A stretch of DNA of 11,929 nucleotides from an uncultured bacterium. Lineage in GTDB: Bacteria > CALINM01. Position numbers and translations under genes: made by a program. The DNA lies in contig CALINM010000185.1 in assembly GCA_938045315.1 (NCBI GenBank), positions 1 through 11,929 of the forward strand. Direction: 5' to 3'. Below, piece after piece: positions 1-6,220 of this stretch. The notes beneath the pieces were generated by a model, which was given only the letters and a program-made list of their open reading frames with translations, did no database searches and was not told where the DNA came from. The stretch's first letter is position 1, and every line of letters begins with the position of its first letter.

Positions 1-167
1 CACCAATGACATGTGGAATATCCAATGGAAAGAAATATTGGTTTATCCTCCCTTTTTGCCCTCTCAAAGGCTTCATCACCCCATGGATACCAATCTACGG
101 GGTTATAAGCATGCTGTAAAAGATATGGACTATTTTCACTAATCAATCTATTATGCTTTCTGTTCAT
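1..167 (-). CDS. DUF255 / YyaL-type thioredoxin-domain protein, N-terminal part (cut by window edge)
   Basis: Reading the minus strand from the ATG at 167-165 gives an open frame of 55 codons to the window edge. It begins [20 protein letters not shown] and continues through [13 protein letters not shown] and [14 protein letters not shown]. This is the very conserved opening of the DUF255 family (YyaL of bacilli, SPATA20 of animals): a thioredoxin-like domain followed, in full-length members of about 600-700 residues, by a six-hairpin glycosidase-like domain. The CHWC redox-type motif starts at Cys53 and its second Cys would fall on the truncated codon 56. The biochemical role of the family is not firmly established. 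The start lies 3 nt after the stop codon of the ZIP transporter gene, with only a weak GGGA upstream, so translation is probably coupled to that gene and the two form one transcription unit. Confidence 0.9.
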   Translation of the reverse strand, partial: MNRKHNRLISENSPYLLQHAYNPVDWYPWGDEAFERAKREDKPIFLSIGYSTCHW

Positions 168-170
168 GAG

Positions 171-977
171 TTATCCCAAAGCAACATCTAAAACCATCAT
201 TATAACAAAACCAACAATTGCGCCCATTGTAGCAACATCTGAGTTTCCTTCTCTTTGAGATTCAGGAATTACCTCTTCCACAACAACAAAAATCATTGCA
301 CCCGCTGCAAAAGCAAGGGCATAGGGAAGAATAGGCTTCGCAATATAAACAGCATAAGCACCTATTACAGCAAAAATAGGTTCTACTAAAGCAGATACCT
401 GACCATACCAGAAGCTTTTAAATTTACTTATACCCTCTCTCCTAAGGGGCATTGATACTGCAAATCCCTCAGGAAAATTTTGAATACCAATACCAATTGT
501 AAGCGCTATTGCACCTGTTAAAGATGCGGATGGGATATCGAAAGATGCAGAGCCAAAAGCTACCCCAATAGCTAATCCTTCGGGGATGTTGTGTATCGTT
601 ATTGCTAATACAAGTAATGTTGTTTTTCTCCAGGAAGTAGATATACCTTCTGCATCTTTAACATCAAGAAACAGATGAAGGTGGGGGAGTATTTTATCAA
701 TTATTCTAAGAAAAATCGCACCAAACAGAAATCCTACAGCTGGAGGTATCCATTTGGGGATGCTAAGATTATTTGAGAGCTCTATTGACGGCTCTAAAAG
801 AGACCAGTAGCTTGCTGCAATCATTACGCCCCCTGCAAACCCAAGAGAGCCATCAAGGAGTTTTCTATTAAGTTTCTTTGATACAAATACACATGCAGCA
901 CCAAGGGCTGTTAAGAACCAGGTAAAACACCCTCCTAAAAATGACTGAGTTACTGGACTAAAATCTTTAAATTCCAC
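171..977 (-). CDS. ZIP-family (GufA-like) divalent metal transporter
   Basis: A 268-residue polytopic inner-membrane protein of the ZIP (zinc/iron-regulated transporter-like) family, expected to import Zn2+ or related divalent cations into the cytoplasm. The two signature helices are clear: HNIPEGLAIGVAFG at residues 129-142 and IQNFPEGFAVSMPLRREG at 165-182. His129, Asn130, Glu133, Gln166, Asn167 and Glu170 are the likely metal ligands. AAGAMIFVVVEEVIPES at 224-240 is the following helix with Glu234/Glu235. A short HLHLF stretch at 100-104 lies in the variable cytoplasmic loop. The N-terminal FxTWFLTALGAA region fits the GufA branch. The start codon is GTG at 977-975; an in-frame TGA lies about 11 codons upstream, and no ATG is available at the N-terminus. 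No Shine-Dalgarno precedes the GTG, and a good promoter lies so close that the mRNA may be leaderless. The DUF255 gene follows after 3 nt. Confidence 0.93.
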   Translation of the reverse strand: MEFKDFSPVTQSFLGGCFTWFLTALGAACVFVSKKLNRKLLDGSLGFAGGVMIAASYWSLLEPSIELSNNLSIPKWIPPAVGFLFGAIFLRIIDKILPHLHLFLDVKDAEGISTSWRKTTLLVLAITIHNIPEGLAIGVAFGSASFDIPSASLTGAIALTIGIGIQNFPEGFAVSMPLRREGISKFKSFWYGQVSALVEPIFAVIGAYAVYIAKPILPYALAFAAGAMIFVVVEEVIPESQREGNSDVATMGAIVGFVIMMVLDVALG

Positions 978-983
978 GTAACA

Positions 984-1011
984 AATATAGCAGTTTTTTA
1001 GACAATGTCAA
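984..1011 (-). promoter_or_regulatory. Sigma70-type promoter of the ZIP transporter gene
   Basis: On the minus strand a perfect -35 box TTGACA (1011-1006) is followed after 16 nt by TATATT (989-984). Only 6 nt separate the -10 box from the GTG start codon at 977, so the predicted transcription start falls on or next to the start codon. Confidence 0.6.
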
Positions 1012-1065
1012 TATAATCAAAATTTATATGTTTATGCTATATTTCCAATTTTTATTTATATTGAC
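1007..1065. repeat. Inverted repeat spanning the divergent promoter region
   Basis: GTCAATATAA at 1007-1016 and TTATATTGAC at 1056-1065 are perfect reverse complements, 10 bp per arm with 39 bp between them. Each arm contains most of the -35 element of the promoter reading outward on its side. It could be a symmetric regulator-binding arrangement, or simply two similar promoter upstream elements facing each other. Confidence 0.5.
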
Positions 1066-1090
1066 TTTTTTTAACCATTTTTTCTGATAA
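1061..1090 (+). promoter_or_regulatory. Likely promoter of the phosphoesterase-NlpC-BCAM0308 unit
   Basis: TTGACT at 1061-1066 and TGATAA at 1085-1090, spaced 18 nt, lie just before the ATG at 1102. The -10 match is mediocre, and the predicted 5' untranslated region would be only about 5 nt. Confidence is moderate to low. Confidence 0.4.
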
Positions 1091-1101
1091 AATTATGAGA
1101 G

Positions 1102-1569
1102 ATGCCAATTTTTGTTATTCACGAACATCACGCAAAGAGACTACACTTTGATTTAAGGCTTGAAATAGATGGTGTTTTGAAATCCTTTGCCATTCCCAAA
1201 GGCCCCTCCATGAACCCTCGAGATAAGAGACTTGCTATCATGGTAGATGACCACCCGTTATCTTATGCTAATTTTGAAGGTATTATCCCTGAAGGGTACT
1301 ATGGCGCTGGCTTTGTTGTAATATGGGACAAAGGTACTTTTATTCAGGAAAAGGGAAGCATTAAGGAAGGAATATTAGAACTGAATTTTTATGGTAATAT
1401 ATTAAAGGGAATATTCATTTTAAAACAGATAAAGAATAATGATAAAAATTGGCTTTTTTTTAAAAAGAAAGATATTTTTGCAAATTACAATTTTAAGCTA
1501 AAATTAGCTTTAACAGAGGAAAAGAAAAAAACTTTAAATGAAAGGATCCCGGAATGCCAATTAGAATAA
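1102..1569 (+). CDS. Stand-alone LigD-type 3'-phosphoesterase (DNA polymerase ligase N-terminal domain)
   Basis: A 155-residue protein matching the phosphoesterase (PE) module of bacterial DNA ligase D, which trims 3'-phosphate and 3'-ribonucleotide ends during DNA break repair. Visible motifs are HEHHAKRLHFDLRLEIDG at residues 7-24, IPKGPS at 31-36, DKRLAIMVDDHPLSYANFEG at 41-60, IPEGYYGAG at 61-69 and NWLFFKKKD near 116-124. From memory of the Pseudomonas aeruginosa enzyme, offset by 33, its active-site His42, His48, Asp50, Arg52, Lys66, Arg76 and His84 correspond to His9, His15, Asp17, Arg19, Lys33, Arg43 and His51 here, all present. The N-terminal arm of the LigD module is missing: an in-frame TGA at 1096-1098 stands two codons before the ATG. 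No ligase, primase/polymerase or Ku gene is in the window. The last 16 nt overlap the NlpC/P60 gene. Confidence 0.9.
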   Translation: MPIFVIHEHHAKRLHFDLRLEIDGVLKSFAIPKGPSMNPRDKRLAIMVDDHPLSYANFEGIIPEGYYGAGFVVIWDKGTFIQEKGSIKEGILELNFYGNILKGIFILKQIKNNDKNWLFFKKKDIFANYNFKLKLALTEEKKKTLNERIPECQLE

Positions 1570-2537
1570 GCATTTTTGGAATAATTTTGTTGCTTTTTTT
1601 TAATTTATCTTATGGAAATGAAGTTATAGTATCAGAAAATTCTGAAATTATTGAGCCACCATTGTTTGGAATTGTAATAAAAGGTGATAATCTAATTATT
1701 AATCCTAATTTAGACGATATTTTTGCAAAAAAAAATTTATCAAGTTTTTTAAAGCCCCAGACTTTAGCAATAATAACATCTATTCATAAAAATCTCCCCT
1801 ATGTTTATTTAGAAACAGATACTGTAAAAGGATGGTTCAACCAAAATTTTATTCAAATTCTTACCCCCAGTGATTTCGATAAAATTTCAAACTTAGAAAA
1901 AATTTTATTAACAAGATCTTTAAAAATTGAAAATGTAACTTATCCCCCAGCAACAAAATTACCTTTGCTGAGTGAAACAAAAAAAAGCTTTAAAGTATTG
2001 ATAGCCACTAAAGAAGTTTTTATTGAAAAAGAAATTTTAAAGAATTATGCTACGAGACCTCTGTCACCAGAATTTTCTAATATAAAAAAATTAACAAAAA
2101 TTTTTAATAAGAAACCTTATGTGTGGGCTAATAGTGAATCAGGTTGGGATTGTTCCGGATTAATTCAAGACTTATTTAGTTTTTTAAATATAAGTTTACC
2201 AAGAAACTCCTTTGACCAGATCAATTATGTAGATGCCATTGATGTTACAGAATTATCATTAAAAGAAAGGGAAAAAATACTAAGACAATCAAAACCCTAT
2301 TTTACACTATTATATTTCCCTGGACACATAATGATTTATACGGGCAAGAAAGGTAAGGATTATTTTAGCTTTCAAGCTTTAAGTAAAATTGATAATAAAA
2401 AATACGGATATGTTGGTTTTTTCCCTTTGAAAAAAACGGGGCTACTCAAAAAAATTACAAAAATTGGATATATATCTTTAAATAATGGTCAAGGGAAAAA
2501 GTTCAGTTATTTAAAATATAAGAAGGAGGATTTATGA
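1554..2537 (+). CDS. Secreted NlpC/P60-family cysteine peptidase (peptidoglycan hydrolase)
   Basis: A 327-residue exported protein with a cleavable-looking signal peptide (residues 1 to about 21, MPIRISIFGIILLLFFNLSYG). It is probably delivered to the periplasm to cut peptide cross-links or stem peptides of peptidoglycan. Residues about 35-105 look like an SH3b-type region (segments FGIVIKGDNLIINP, YVYLETDTVKGWFN). The catalytic NlpC/P60 domain covers about 180-310: VWANSESGWDCSGLIQDLF with catalytic Cys200, PRNSFDQ, then FPGHIMIYTG with catalytic His258. The third polar residue may be Gln274, which is uncertain. No lipobox cysteine is visible, so it is probably soluble rather than a lipoprotein. 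The gene overlaps the phosphoesterase gene by 16 nt and the next gene by ATGA. It contains a run of nine A at 1727-1735 and one of eight T at 1594-1601 in the signal-peptide region, both prone to slippage. Confidence 0.87.
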   Translation: MPIRISIFGIILLLFFNLSYGNEVIVSENSEIIEPPLFGIVIKGDNLIINPNLDDIFAKKNLSSFLKPQTLAIITSIHKNLPYVYLETDTVKGWFNQNFIQILTPSDFDKISNLEKILLTRSLKIENVTYPPATKLPLLSETKKSFKVLIATKEVFIEKEILKNYATRPLSPEFSNIKKLTKIFNKKPYVWANSESGWDCSGLIQDLFSFLNISLPRNSFDQINYVDAIDVTELSLKEREKILRQSKPYFTLLYFPGHIMIYTGKKGKDYFSFQALSKIDNKKYGYVGFFPLKKTGLLKKITKIGYISLNNGQGKKFSYLKYKKEDL

Positions 2538-3028
2538 CTAAAGAATTTTCAGCAAAAGATAGAAGGGATTTAAAACATTTAGACAAGGGTAATCCTTATT
2601 TTGAGTACAAAAAATACGAAGAACCTACCATTTGCAAAGAATGTGGGCTCGTTTATACAGAAGGCAGATGGACTATGAAATTATTAAAAGAAAAAGAAGC
2701 AAAACAAGAGATATGCCCCGCCTGTCGTATAATAAAAGACAGAGTTCCCTTCGGCGTTGTTGTGATTGAAGGTAATTTTTTGAATGATAATACAAAAAAG
2801 GAAATTAAAAATTTAATTAAAAATGTGGAAGAGAAAACAAAATTAACAAGGCCTCTTCAAAGGATCATGGGCATTGAAGAAGGGGATAAAAAAATTACTG
2901 TATATACAACATATGATCACTTAGCTCAAAGGATAGGAAAAGCAATTTATAAAGCTTTTAAAGGAGAATTAACAATTAAATATACTGAAGGAGAAAGGTA
3001 CGCAAGGGTATACTGGAAAAGGGACTAA
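2534..3028 (+). CDS. BCAM0308-family zinc-ribbon protein, function unknown
   Basis: A 164-residue protein resembling the uncharacterised BCAM0308 family. Two CxxC pairs, Cys34/Cys37 (CKECGLVY) and Cys61/Cys64 (CPACRII), form a probable zinc ribbon in the first half. The second half carries RPLQRIMGIEEGDKKITVYT, then TYDHLAQRIGKAIYKAFKGE and YARVYWKRD, conserved features of the family. The basic C-terminus and zinc ribbon are loosely reminiscent of NMD3-like ribosome or RNA-binding proteins, but I infer no function. A very strong Shine-Dalgarno (AAGGAGGA, 2523-2530) sits inside the end of the NlpC/P60 gene and the start codon overlaps that gene's stop (ATGA). The protein is therefore probably made at a higher level than the two upstream genes. 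Confidence 0.8.
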   Translation: MTKEFSAKDRRDLKHLDKGNPYFEYKKYEEPTICKECGLVYTEGRWTMKLLKEKEAKQEICPACRIIKDRVPFGVVVIEGNFLNDNTKKEIKNLIKNVEEKTKLTRPLQRIMGIEEGDKKITVYTTYDHLAQRIGKAIYKAFKGELTIKYTEGERYARVYWKRD

Positions 3029-3037
3029 TATGAATCC

Positions 3038-3066
3038 TTGACATATAAATTATTATGTTTTACTCT
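3038..3066 (+). promoter_or_regulatory. Promoter of tRNA-Pro (and possibly plsY)
   Basis: A consensus TTGACA at 3038-3043 and TACTCT at 3061-3066 with 17-nt spacing predict transcription starting near 3073, about 6 nt before the mature tRNA 5' end. The -35 box is perfect and the -10 box is half matched. Confidence 0.55.
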
Positions 3067-3078
3067 ATCTTCATATAG

Positions 3079-3152
3079 CGGGACGTAGCGCAGCTTGGTA
3101 GCGCACTTGCTTCGGGAGCAAGGTGTCGCTGGTTCGAATCCAGTCGTCCCGA
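3079..3152 (+). tRNA. tRNA-Pro, anticodon CGG
   Basis: A complete 74-nt cloverleaf. The acceptor stem CGGGACG pairs with CGTCCCG. The D stem is GCGC/GCGC with a GG-containing D loop. The anticodon stem CTTGC/GCAAG encloses the loop TTCGGGA with anticodon CGG at 3113-3115, reading the proline codon CCG. The variable loop is GTGTC. The T stem GCTGG/CCAGT has one G-T pair around TTCGAAT. The discriminator base is A. The 3' CCA is not encoded (TAA follows), so CCA must be added after 3' trimming by an RNase Z-type or exonuclease route. Its own promoter lies just upstream, and plsY begins 18 nt downstream. Confidence 0.97.
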
Positions 3153-3170
3153 TAATTTTTTTAAGAATAT

Positions 3171-3773
3171 ATGGATATAATTATTGACTTTGCCTTTGTT
3201 ATTTTCTCCTATCTATTGGGTTCGATACCCACGGGTGTAATTATATCTAAATACTTTTTTAATGTGGACATACAAAAAATAGGAAGTGGAAATATTGGCG
3301 CTACCAACGTAGCAAGAACTTTAGGAAAAAAGGTTGGTATATTAACACTTATTGGTGATGCTCTGAAAGGCATAGTCCCAATAATATTAATCAGGCTTTA
3401 TGAGCCCTATCCACTAAATCAGCCTCTTATTTTTTTCTGCTCCTTGTCAGCTTTTTTTGGACATCTTTTCCCAATTTATTTAAAATTTAAAGGTGGTAAA
3501 GGGGTAGCTACAGCTTTAGGTATCTTTCTCATGTTATTCCCCTTTCAAACTCTTTTAACTGCTTTTGTTTTCTTCATAATTGTTTATTTCTCGAGATATG
3601 TGTCTTTAGGTTCCATATCCTCTGCAATTGTAATGCCTATACTTGTATCATTCAGGGCTCAAAATGCATACCAGATAGCCATGACAATTATTATTTGCCT
3701 TTTTATAGTTATAAAACATAAAGATAATATCCATAGGTTGCTTGAGGGTAAAGAAAATAAACTAAGGTTTTAA
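3171..3773 (+). CDS. plsY: Glycerol-3-phosphate acyltransferase PlsY
   Basis: A 200-residue inner-membrane enzyme that transfers an acyl group from acyl-phosphate to glycerol-3-phosphate to make lysophosphatidic acid, the first step of phospholipid synthesis in the PlsX/PlsY route. All conserved motifs are present: SYLLGSIPTG at residues 13-22, the glycine-rich SGNIGATNVARTLGKK at 39-54, GHLFPIYLKFKGGKGVATA at 97-115, and KHKDNIHRLLEGKENKL at 182-198. About five hydrophobic helices are visible and the length is typical. The ATG at 3171 has only a weak AAGA upstream and no obvious promoter of its own, so it may depend on read-through from the tRNA-Pro promoter. A T7 run at 3156-3162 lies between the tRNA and the start. 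The stop codon overlaps the stop of the convergent NYN-domain gene (TTAA, 3770-3773). No plsX is in the window. Confidence 0.95.
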   Translation: MDIIIDFAFVIFSYLLGSIPTGVIISKYFFNVDIQKIGSGNIGATNVARTLGKKVGILTLIGDALKGIVPIILIRLYEPYPLNQPLIFFCSLSAFFGHLFPIYLKFKGGKGVATALGIFLMLFPFQTLLTAFVFFIIVYFSRYVSLGSISSAIVMPILVSFRAQNAYQIAMTIIICLFIVIKHKDNIHRLLEGKENKLRF

Positions 3774-4201
3774 ACTTTTTTTAGCATTTTTCTATACTTC
3801 CTTTCATATTTACTGCTATTAGATCCATATTGACTATCTCCGTATAATCTTTTTATGAATTCTTCAGAATTCATTGTTGCACTTCCGTTTCTTTTAACAT
3901 AATTTTTTATTTCCCTGTCTGAGCTTATCACCACACATCCATTTCTATATTTATCCGATAACTCTTTAATTTTATCATCTGCTGTCTTCATTTTCGAAGT
4001 ATAAATTATCTTTAGATTACCAATTTTTTCCTCCCTGTCCAAAAGCCCACCATTTATTCCACCATCAAAAACAATAATTACATTATTGTTCTTTCTTTTC
4101 TGATAAAGAATAATCTTTTTTACCAAATCTTCCCTGCTTATATCTTCACCTTCATAATTTAGAGCATAGGTTAAGTTGTACCCATCAATTAAAATAAGCA
4201 T
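3770..4201 (-). CDS. YacP/NYN (PIN-like) domain protein, putative ribonuclease
   Basis: A 143-residue small protein with the NYN/YacP fold, the family of Bacillus Rae1, a ribosome-associated endoribonuclease. Motifs in order: MLILIDGYNLTYAL with Asp6, VIIVFDGG with Asp46, TADDKIKEL with Asp75/Asp76, and VVISSDREIKNYVKRNG with Asp95. These acidic residues would form the metal site of a PIN-like nuclease. A serine-rich then lysine/arginine-rich tail (residues 122-143) could help bind nucleic acid. No activity can be proved from the sequence. It is the last gene of the minus-strand operon, starting 2 nt after the lemA stop codon with no clear Shine-Dalgarno, so it is probably translated by coupling. 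Its TAA overlaps the plsY TAA tail-to-tail and no intrinsic terminator is visible between them. Confidence 0.85.
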   Translation of the reverse strand: MLILIDGYNLTYALNYEGEDISREDLVKKIILYQKRKNNNVIIVFDGGINGGLLDREEKIGNLKIIYTSKMKTADDKIKELSDKYRNGCVVISSDREIKNYVKRNGSATMNSEEFIKRLYGDSQYGSNSSKYERKYRKMLKKV

Positions 4202-4203
4202 AT

Positions 4204-4767
4204 CTAAAACTGTACCTTAGGTATTTCTCTATCACTTTGAGGGACTTCAAAATAAGGATATGGTTTAAATCCAAAAATAACTGCTATAATGTTTGAAGGA
4301 AACATTTTCACAGATTTATTGAATTTCATTACAGCATCATTATACCTCTTTCTTTCCACAGCAATTCTATTTTCAGTACCTGCAAGTTCATCCATGAGCC
4401 TGATAAATGTTGTATCAGCCTTAAGATTCGGATAGTTCTCTGCAATAGCAAGTAGCCTTCCAAGGGCTGAATTCAACTCATTAGAAGCCCCAAACACTTC
4501 AGCAGGAGATTTTGCCGATAGGAGTTTTGCCCTTGCATTTGCAATATTTTCAAAAATCTCCTTTTCATGTTTTGCATACCCTTTAACAGTATTAACCAGG
4601 TTGGGGATTAAATCTGCCCTTCTTTTAAGCTGATTTTCAACCTGAGCATAACTTGCCTTAATATCCTCTTCCATGCTTATAAAGGAATTGCGTTTTGAGA
4701 TTATGTAAGTCCCAAAAACAAGTATAAAAGCTAATATTAAAATCCCTATAATCTTGAAAGCTTTCAT
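4204..4767 (-). CDS. LemA family membrane protein
   Basis: A 187-residue LemA-family protein: one N-terminal transmembrane helix (residues 5-23, KIIGILILAFILVFGTYII) followed by a long helical domain. Family motifs include ASYAQVENQLKRRADLIPNL (39-58), VKGYAKHEKEIFENIANARA (61-80), LAIAENYPNLKA (106-117), LAGTENRIAVERKRYNDAV (128-146) and FPSNIIAVIFGFKPYPYFE (156-174). The molecular role of bacterial LemA proteins is poorly defined; they are found next to TPM-domain proteins, as here. The frame stays open upstream to 4890, but the start is fixed at 4767 by a strong Shine-Dalgarno (TGGAGGT, 4780-4774) and by the family N-terminus. The upstream extension only reads the glycine-rich tail of the TPM gene out of frame. 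The gap to the TPM gene is 22 nt and the NYN gene follows after 2 nt. Confidence 0.95.
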   Translation of the reverse strand: MKAFKIIGILILAFILVFGTYIISKRNSFISMEEDIKASYAQVENQLKRRADLIPNLVNTVKGYAKHEKEIFENIANARAKLLSAKSPAEVFGASNELNSALGRLLAIAENYPNLKADTTFIRLMDELAGTENRIAVERKRYNDAVMKFNKSVKMFPSNIIAVIFGFKPYPYFEVPQSDREIPKVQF

Positions 4768-4773
4768 ACTAAA

Positions 4774-4780
4774 ACCTCCA
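4774..4780 (-). promoter_or_regulatory. Ribosome binding site that decides the lemA start
   Basis: On the minus strand TGGAGGT lies 6 nt before the ATG at 4767. It rules out the longer open frame beginning at 4890. Confidence 0.85.
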
Positions 4781-4789
4781 GAAAAAATT

Positions 4790-5503
4790 TTACCAGCTTC
4801 TACCTGCTCCACCACCACCACTGGAACCGCCACCAAATCCTCCAAAACCACCTCCACCAAAGCCCCCAAATCCACCGTAGTAACGGCCACCAGTATAATA
4901 TCTACCTCTTACCCTGTTACCAGAAATGCTTAAGATAATGTTTAATATTATAATCAAAACAAAGATAAAAAGAACAAAATCCTGACTTATTCTATTAGCT
5001 TTCTTCTTAACCACTTTGGGCTTAACATTATTAAGCTTACCTTCCTTGTCCAATTTCTCAACAATAGCTAGCACACCATTCAATATCCCTTCTCCAAACT
5101 TACCCTCTTTAAAATAGGGTATCATATAATTATCAATAACTTCTCCTGCAACTCCATCTGTAATTATACCCTCAATTCCATAACCAGTATGTATCCTGAT
5201 CTTCCTCTCCTTCATGGAAACAAATATAAGAATACCATTATCAACACCCTTTTTACCTATCTTCCAATTATCAAATACCGCTTGAGCATATTCAAAATCA
5301 TCAACCCCTCCCGTTGTTTCCACAATTAAAATAGCAAGCTCCGCAATATTATTTTTTGACAAATCTTCTGCAATGAGACTTAACTTTTTTTTCACTTCTA
5401 ATGTCAATACACCTGCATAATCGTTTACATACCCTGTTGGGTTAGGAACGATAAATCCCGCAAGAATAAAAAATATAACAAAAAATTTAACTAAGTTTCT
5501 CAT
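4790..5503 (-). CDS. TPM-domain (YgcG/TPM_phosphatase-like) membrane protein with glycine-rich tail
   Basis: A 237-residue protein with a signal peptide (residues 1 to about 19), a TPM domain at about 24-150, a transmembrane helix at about 176-195 and a tail at 205-237 made almost only of Gly, Phe, Ser and Tyr. The TPM domain shows the family features VNDYAGVLT (26-34), AELAILIVETTGG (54-66), FDNWKIGKKGVDNGILIFVS (77-96), RIHTGYGIEGIITDGVAGEV (103-122) and YFKEGKFGEGILNGVLAI (130-147). The domain should face the periplasm. Some plant members have acid phosphatase activity; in bacteria the role is unclear. The tail ending GGGGAGRSW is typical of bacterial YgcG-like proteins. The gene starts inside the 3' end of the nucleotidyltransferase-fold gene (17-nt overlap) and is followed by lemA, a pairing seen in many bacteria. 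Confidence 0.92.
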   Translation of the reverse strand: MRNLVKFFVIFFILAGFIVPNPTGYVNDYAGVLTLEVKKKLSLIAEDLSKNNIAELAILIVETTGGVDDFEYAQAVFDNWKIGKKGVDNGILIFVSMKERKIRIHTGYGIEGIITDGVAGEVIDNYMIPYFKEGKFGEGILNGVLAIVEKLDKEGKLNNVKPKVVKKKANRISQDFVLFIFVLIIILNIILSISGNRVRGRYYTGGRYYGGFGGFGGGGFGGFGGGSSGGGGAGRSW

Positions 5504-6215
5504 TTATTATCTCGCTGAAAAATTCTAATTCTTCAAGGTAATTTTTCATTAATTTTTCCAGATTTAATAGACTCAACTTTTCTCTTTTTTCTCGTAGCTG
5601 ATATAAACTTTTTATGCCCGTTAGCTTTTTCTCAAATGTTTGTTCTAAAACATCAATTATTCCCGTTCTAGTCTCTGGTATTGTTATATCTTTCAACCTT
5701 AAGAGTTGTTTTAAAAGAACAATTGTAGAAGTCAATGATTTATAAAGAATTTCTTGATTTTTTCTAACATCCTCAATCCCAAATAGCATTTTCCTCAGGC
5801 CAAAGATTTTAGCTCTTATTTCCATCTCACATTGACGCCTTATATTCTCCCTTGATATTTCTATATCTAAAAGAACATCTTTACCTCTTAACAATCTATT
5901 GTGCTCACGAATTTCAATAAGCTCAATGGGAAAAACATCGCTCGAATCTTTAATCTCCCTTTCCTTTAAAATCAGTGGTATCCCAAAGGGTATACTTTTA
6001 AATTTTTTATAGCTCTCTCTTGCTGATTTTATATCTTCCATATCTGAGTTGTCACTTAAAACAATAAAAGTATTAATATCTGAAATACCCGGATGGAAGT
6101 CCTCTGAGATTATTACACTTCCGAAAAGGTAAAAGGCAATTAGCTTTTCTTTTAATGACTCACTTAAATCCTCCGCTAATTTATCTAAACTCTTTAAAAG
6201 ATCATTGGGATTCAT
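5487..6215 (-). CDS. Nucleotidyltransferase-fold protein with altered DxD motif
   Basis: A 242-residue soluble protein. Residues about 22-55 match the core of the polymerase-beta nucleotidyltransferase superfamily: a helix, then FYLFGSVIISEDFHPGISDINTFIVLSD with Gly32-Ser33 and Asp46. The superfamily normally has two metal-binding acidic residues as D-x-D; here it is Asp46-Ile-Asn48, so one ligand is changed to Asn. The rest is mostly helical and charged (residues about 125-242) with no transmembrane segment and resembles the helical C-terminal region of aminoglycoside-adenylyltransferase-like proteins. The substrate is unknown, and catalysis may be lost or changed. An excellent Shine-Dalgarno (AAGGAGGT, 6230-6223) overlaps the moaC stop codon. 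The 3' end overlaps the TPM gene by 17 nt, so the protein is made together with the TPM/LemA pair. Confidence 0.75.
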   Translation of the reverse strand: MNPNDLLKSLDKLAEDLSESLKEKLIAFYLFGSVIISEDFHPGISDINTFIVLSDNSDMEDIKSARESYKKFKSIPFGIPLILKEREIKDSSDVFPIELIEIREHNRLLRGKDVLLDIEISRENIRRQCEMEIRAKIFGLRKMLFGIEDVRKNQEILYKSLTSTIVLLKQLLRLKDITIPETRTGIIDVLEQTFEKKLTGIKSLYQLREKREKLSLLNLEKLMKNYLEELEFFSEIINEKLS

Positions 6216-6220
6216 AACTC

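Noticed and set aside
1095-1101. An ATG at 1095 as start of the phosphoesterase gene
   Set aside because: It is in another frame and soon meets a stop; the phosphoesterase frame has a TGA at 1096-1098, so 1102 is the first possible ATG.
4768-4890. A 41-residue N-terminal extension of LemA rich in Val, Glu and Ala
   Set aside because: It reads the glycine-rich tail of the TPM gene in another frame, and the strong Shine-Dalgarno just before 4767 and the family N-terminus fix the start there.
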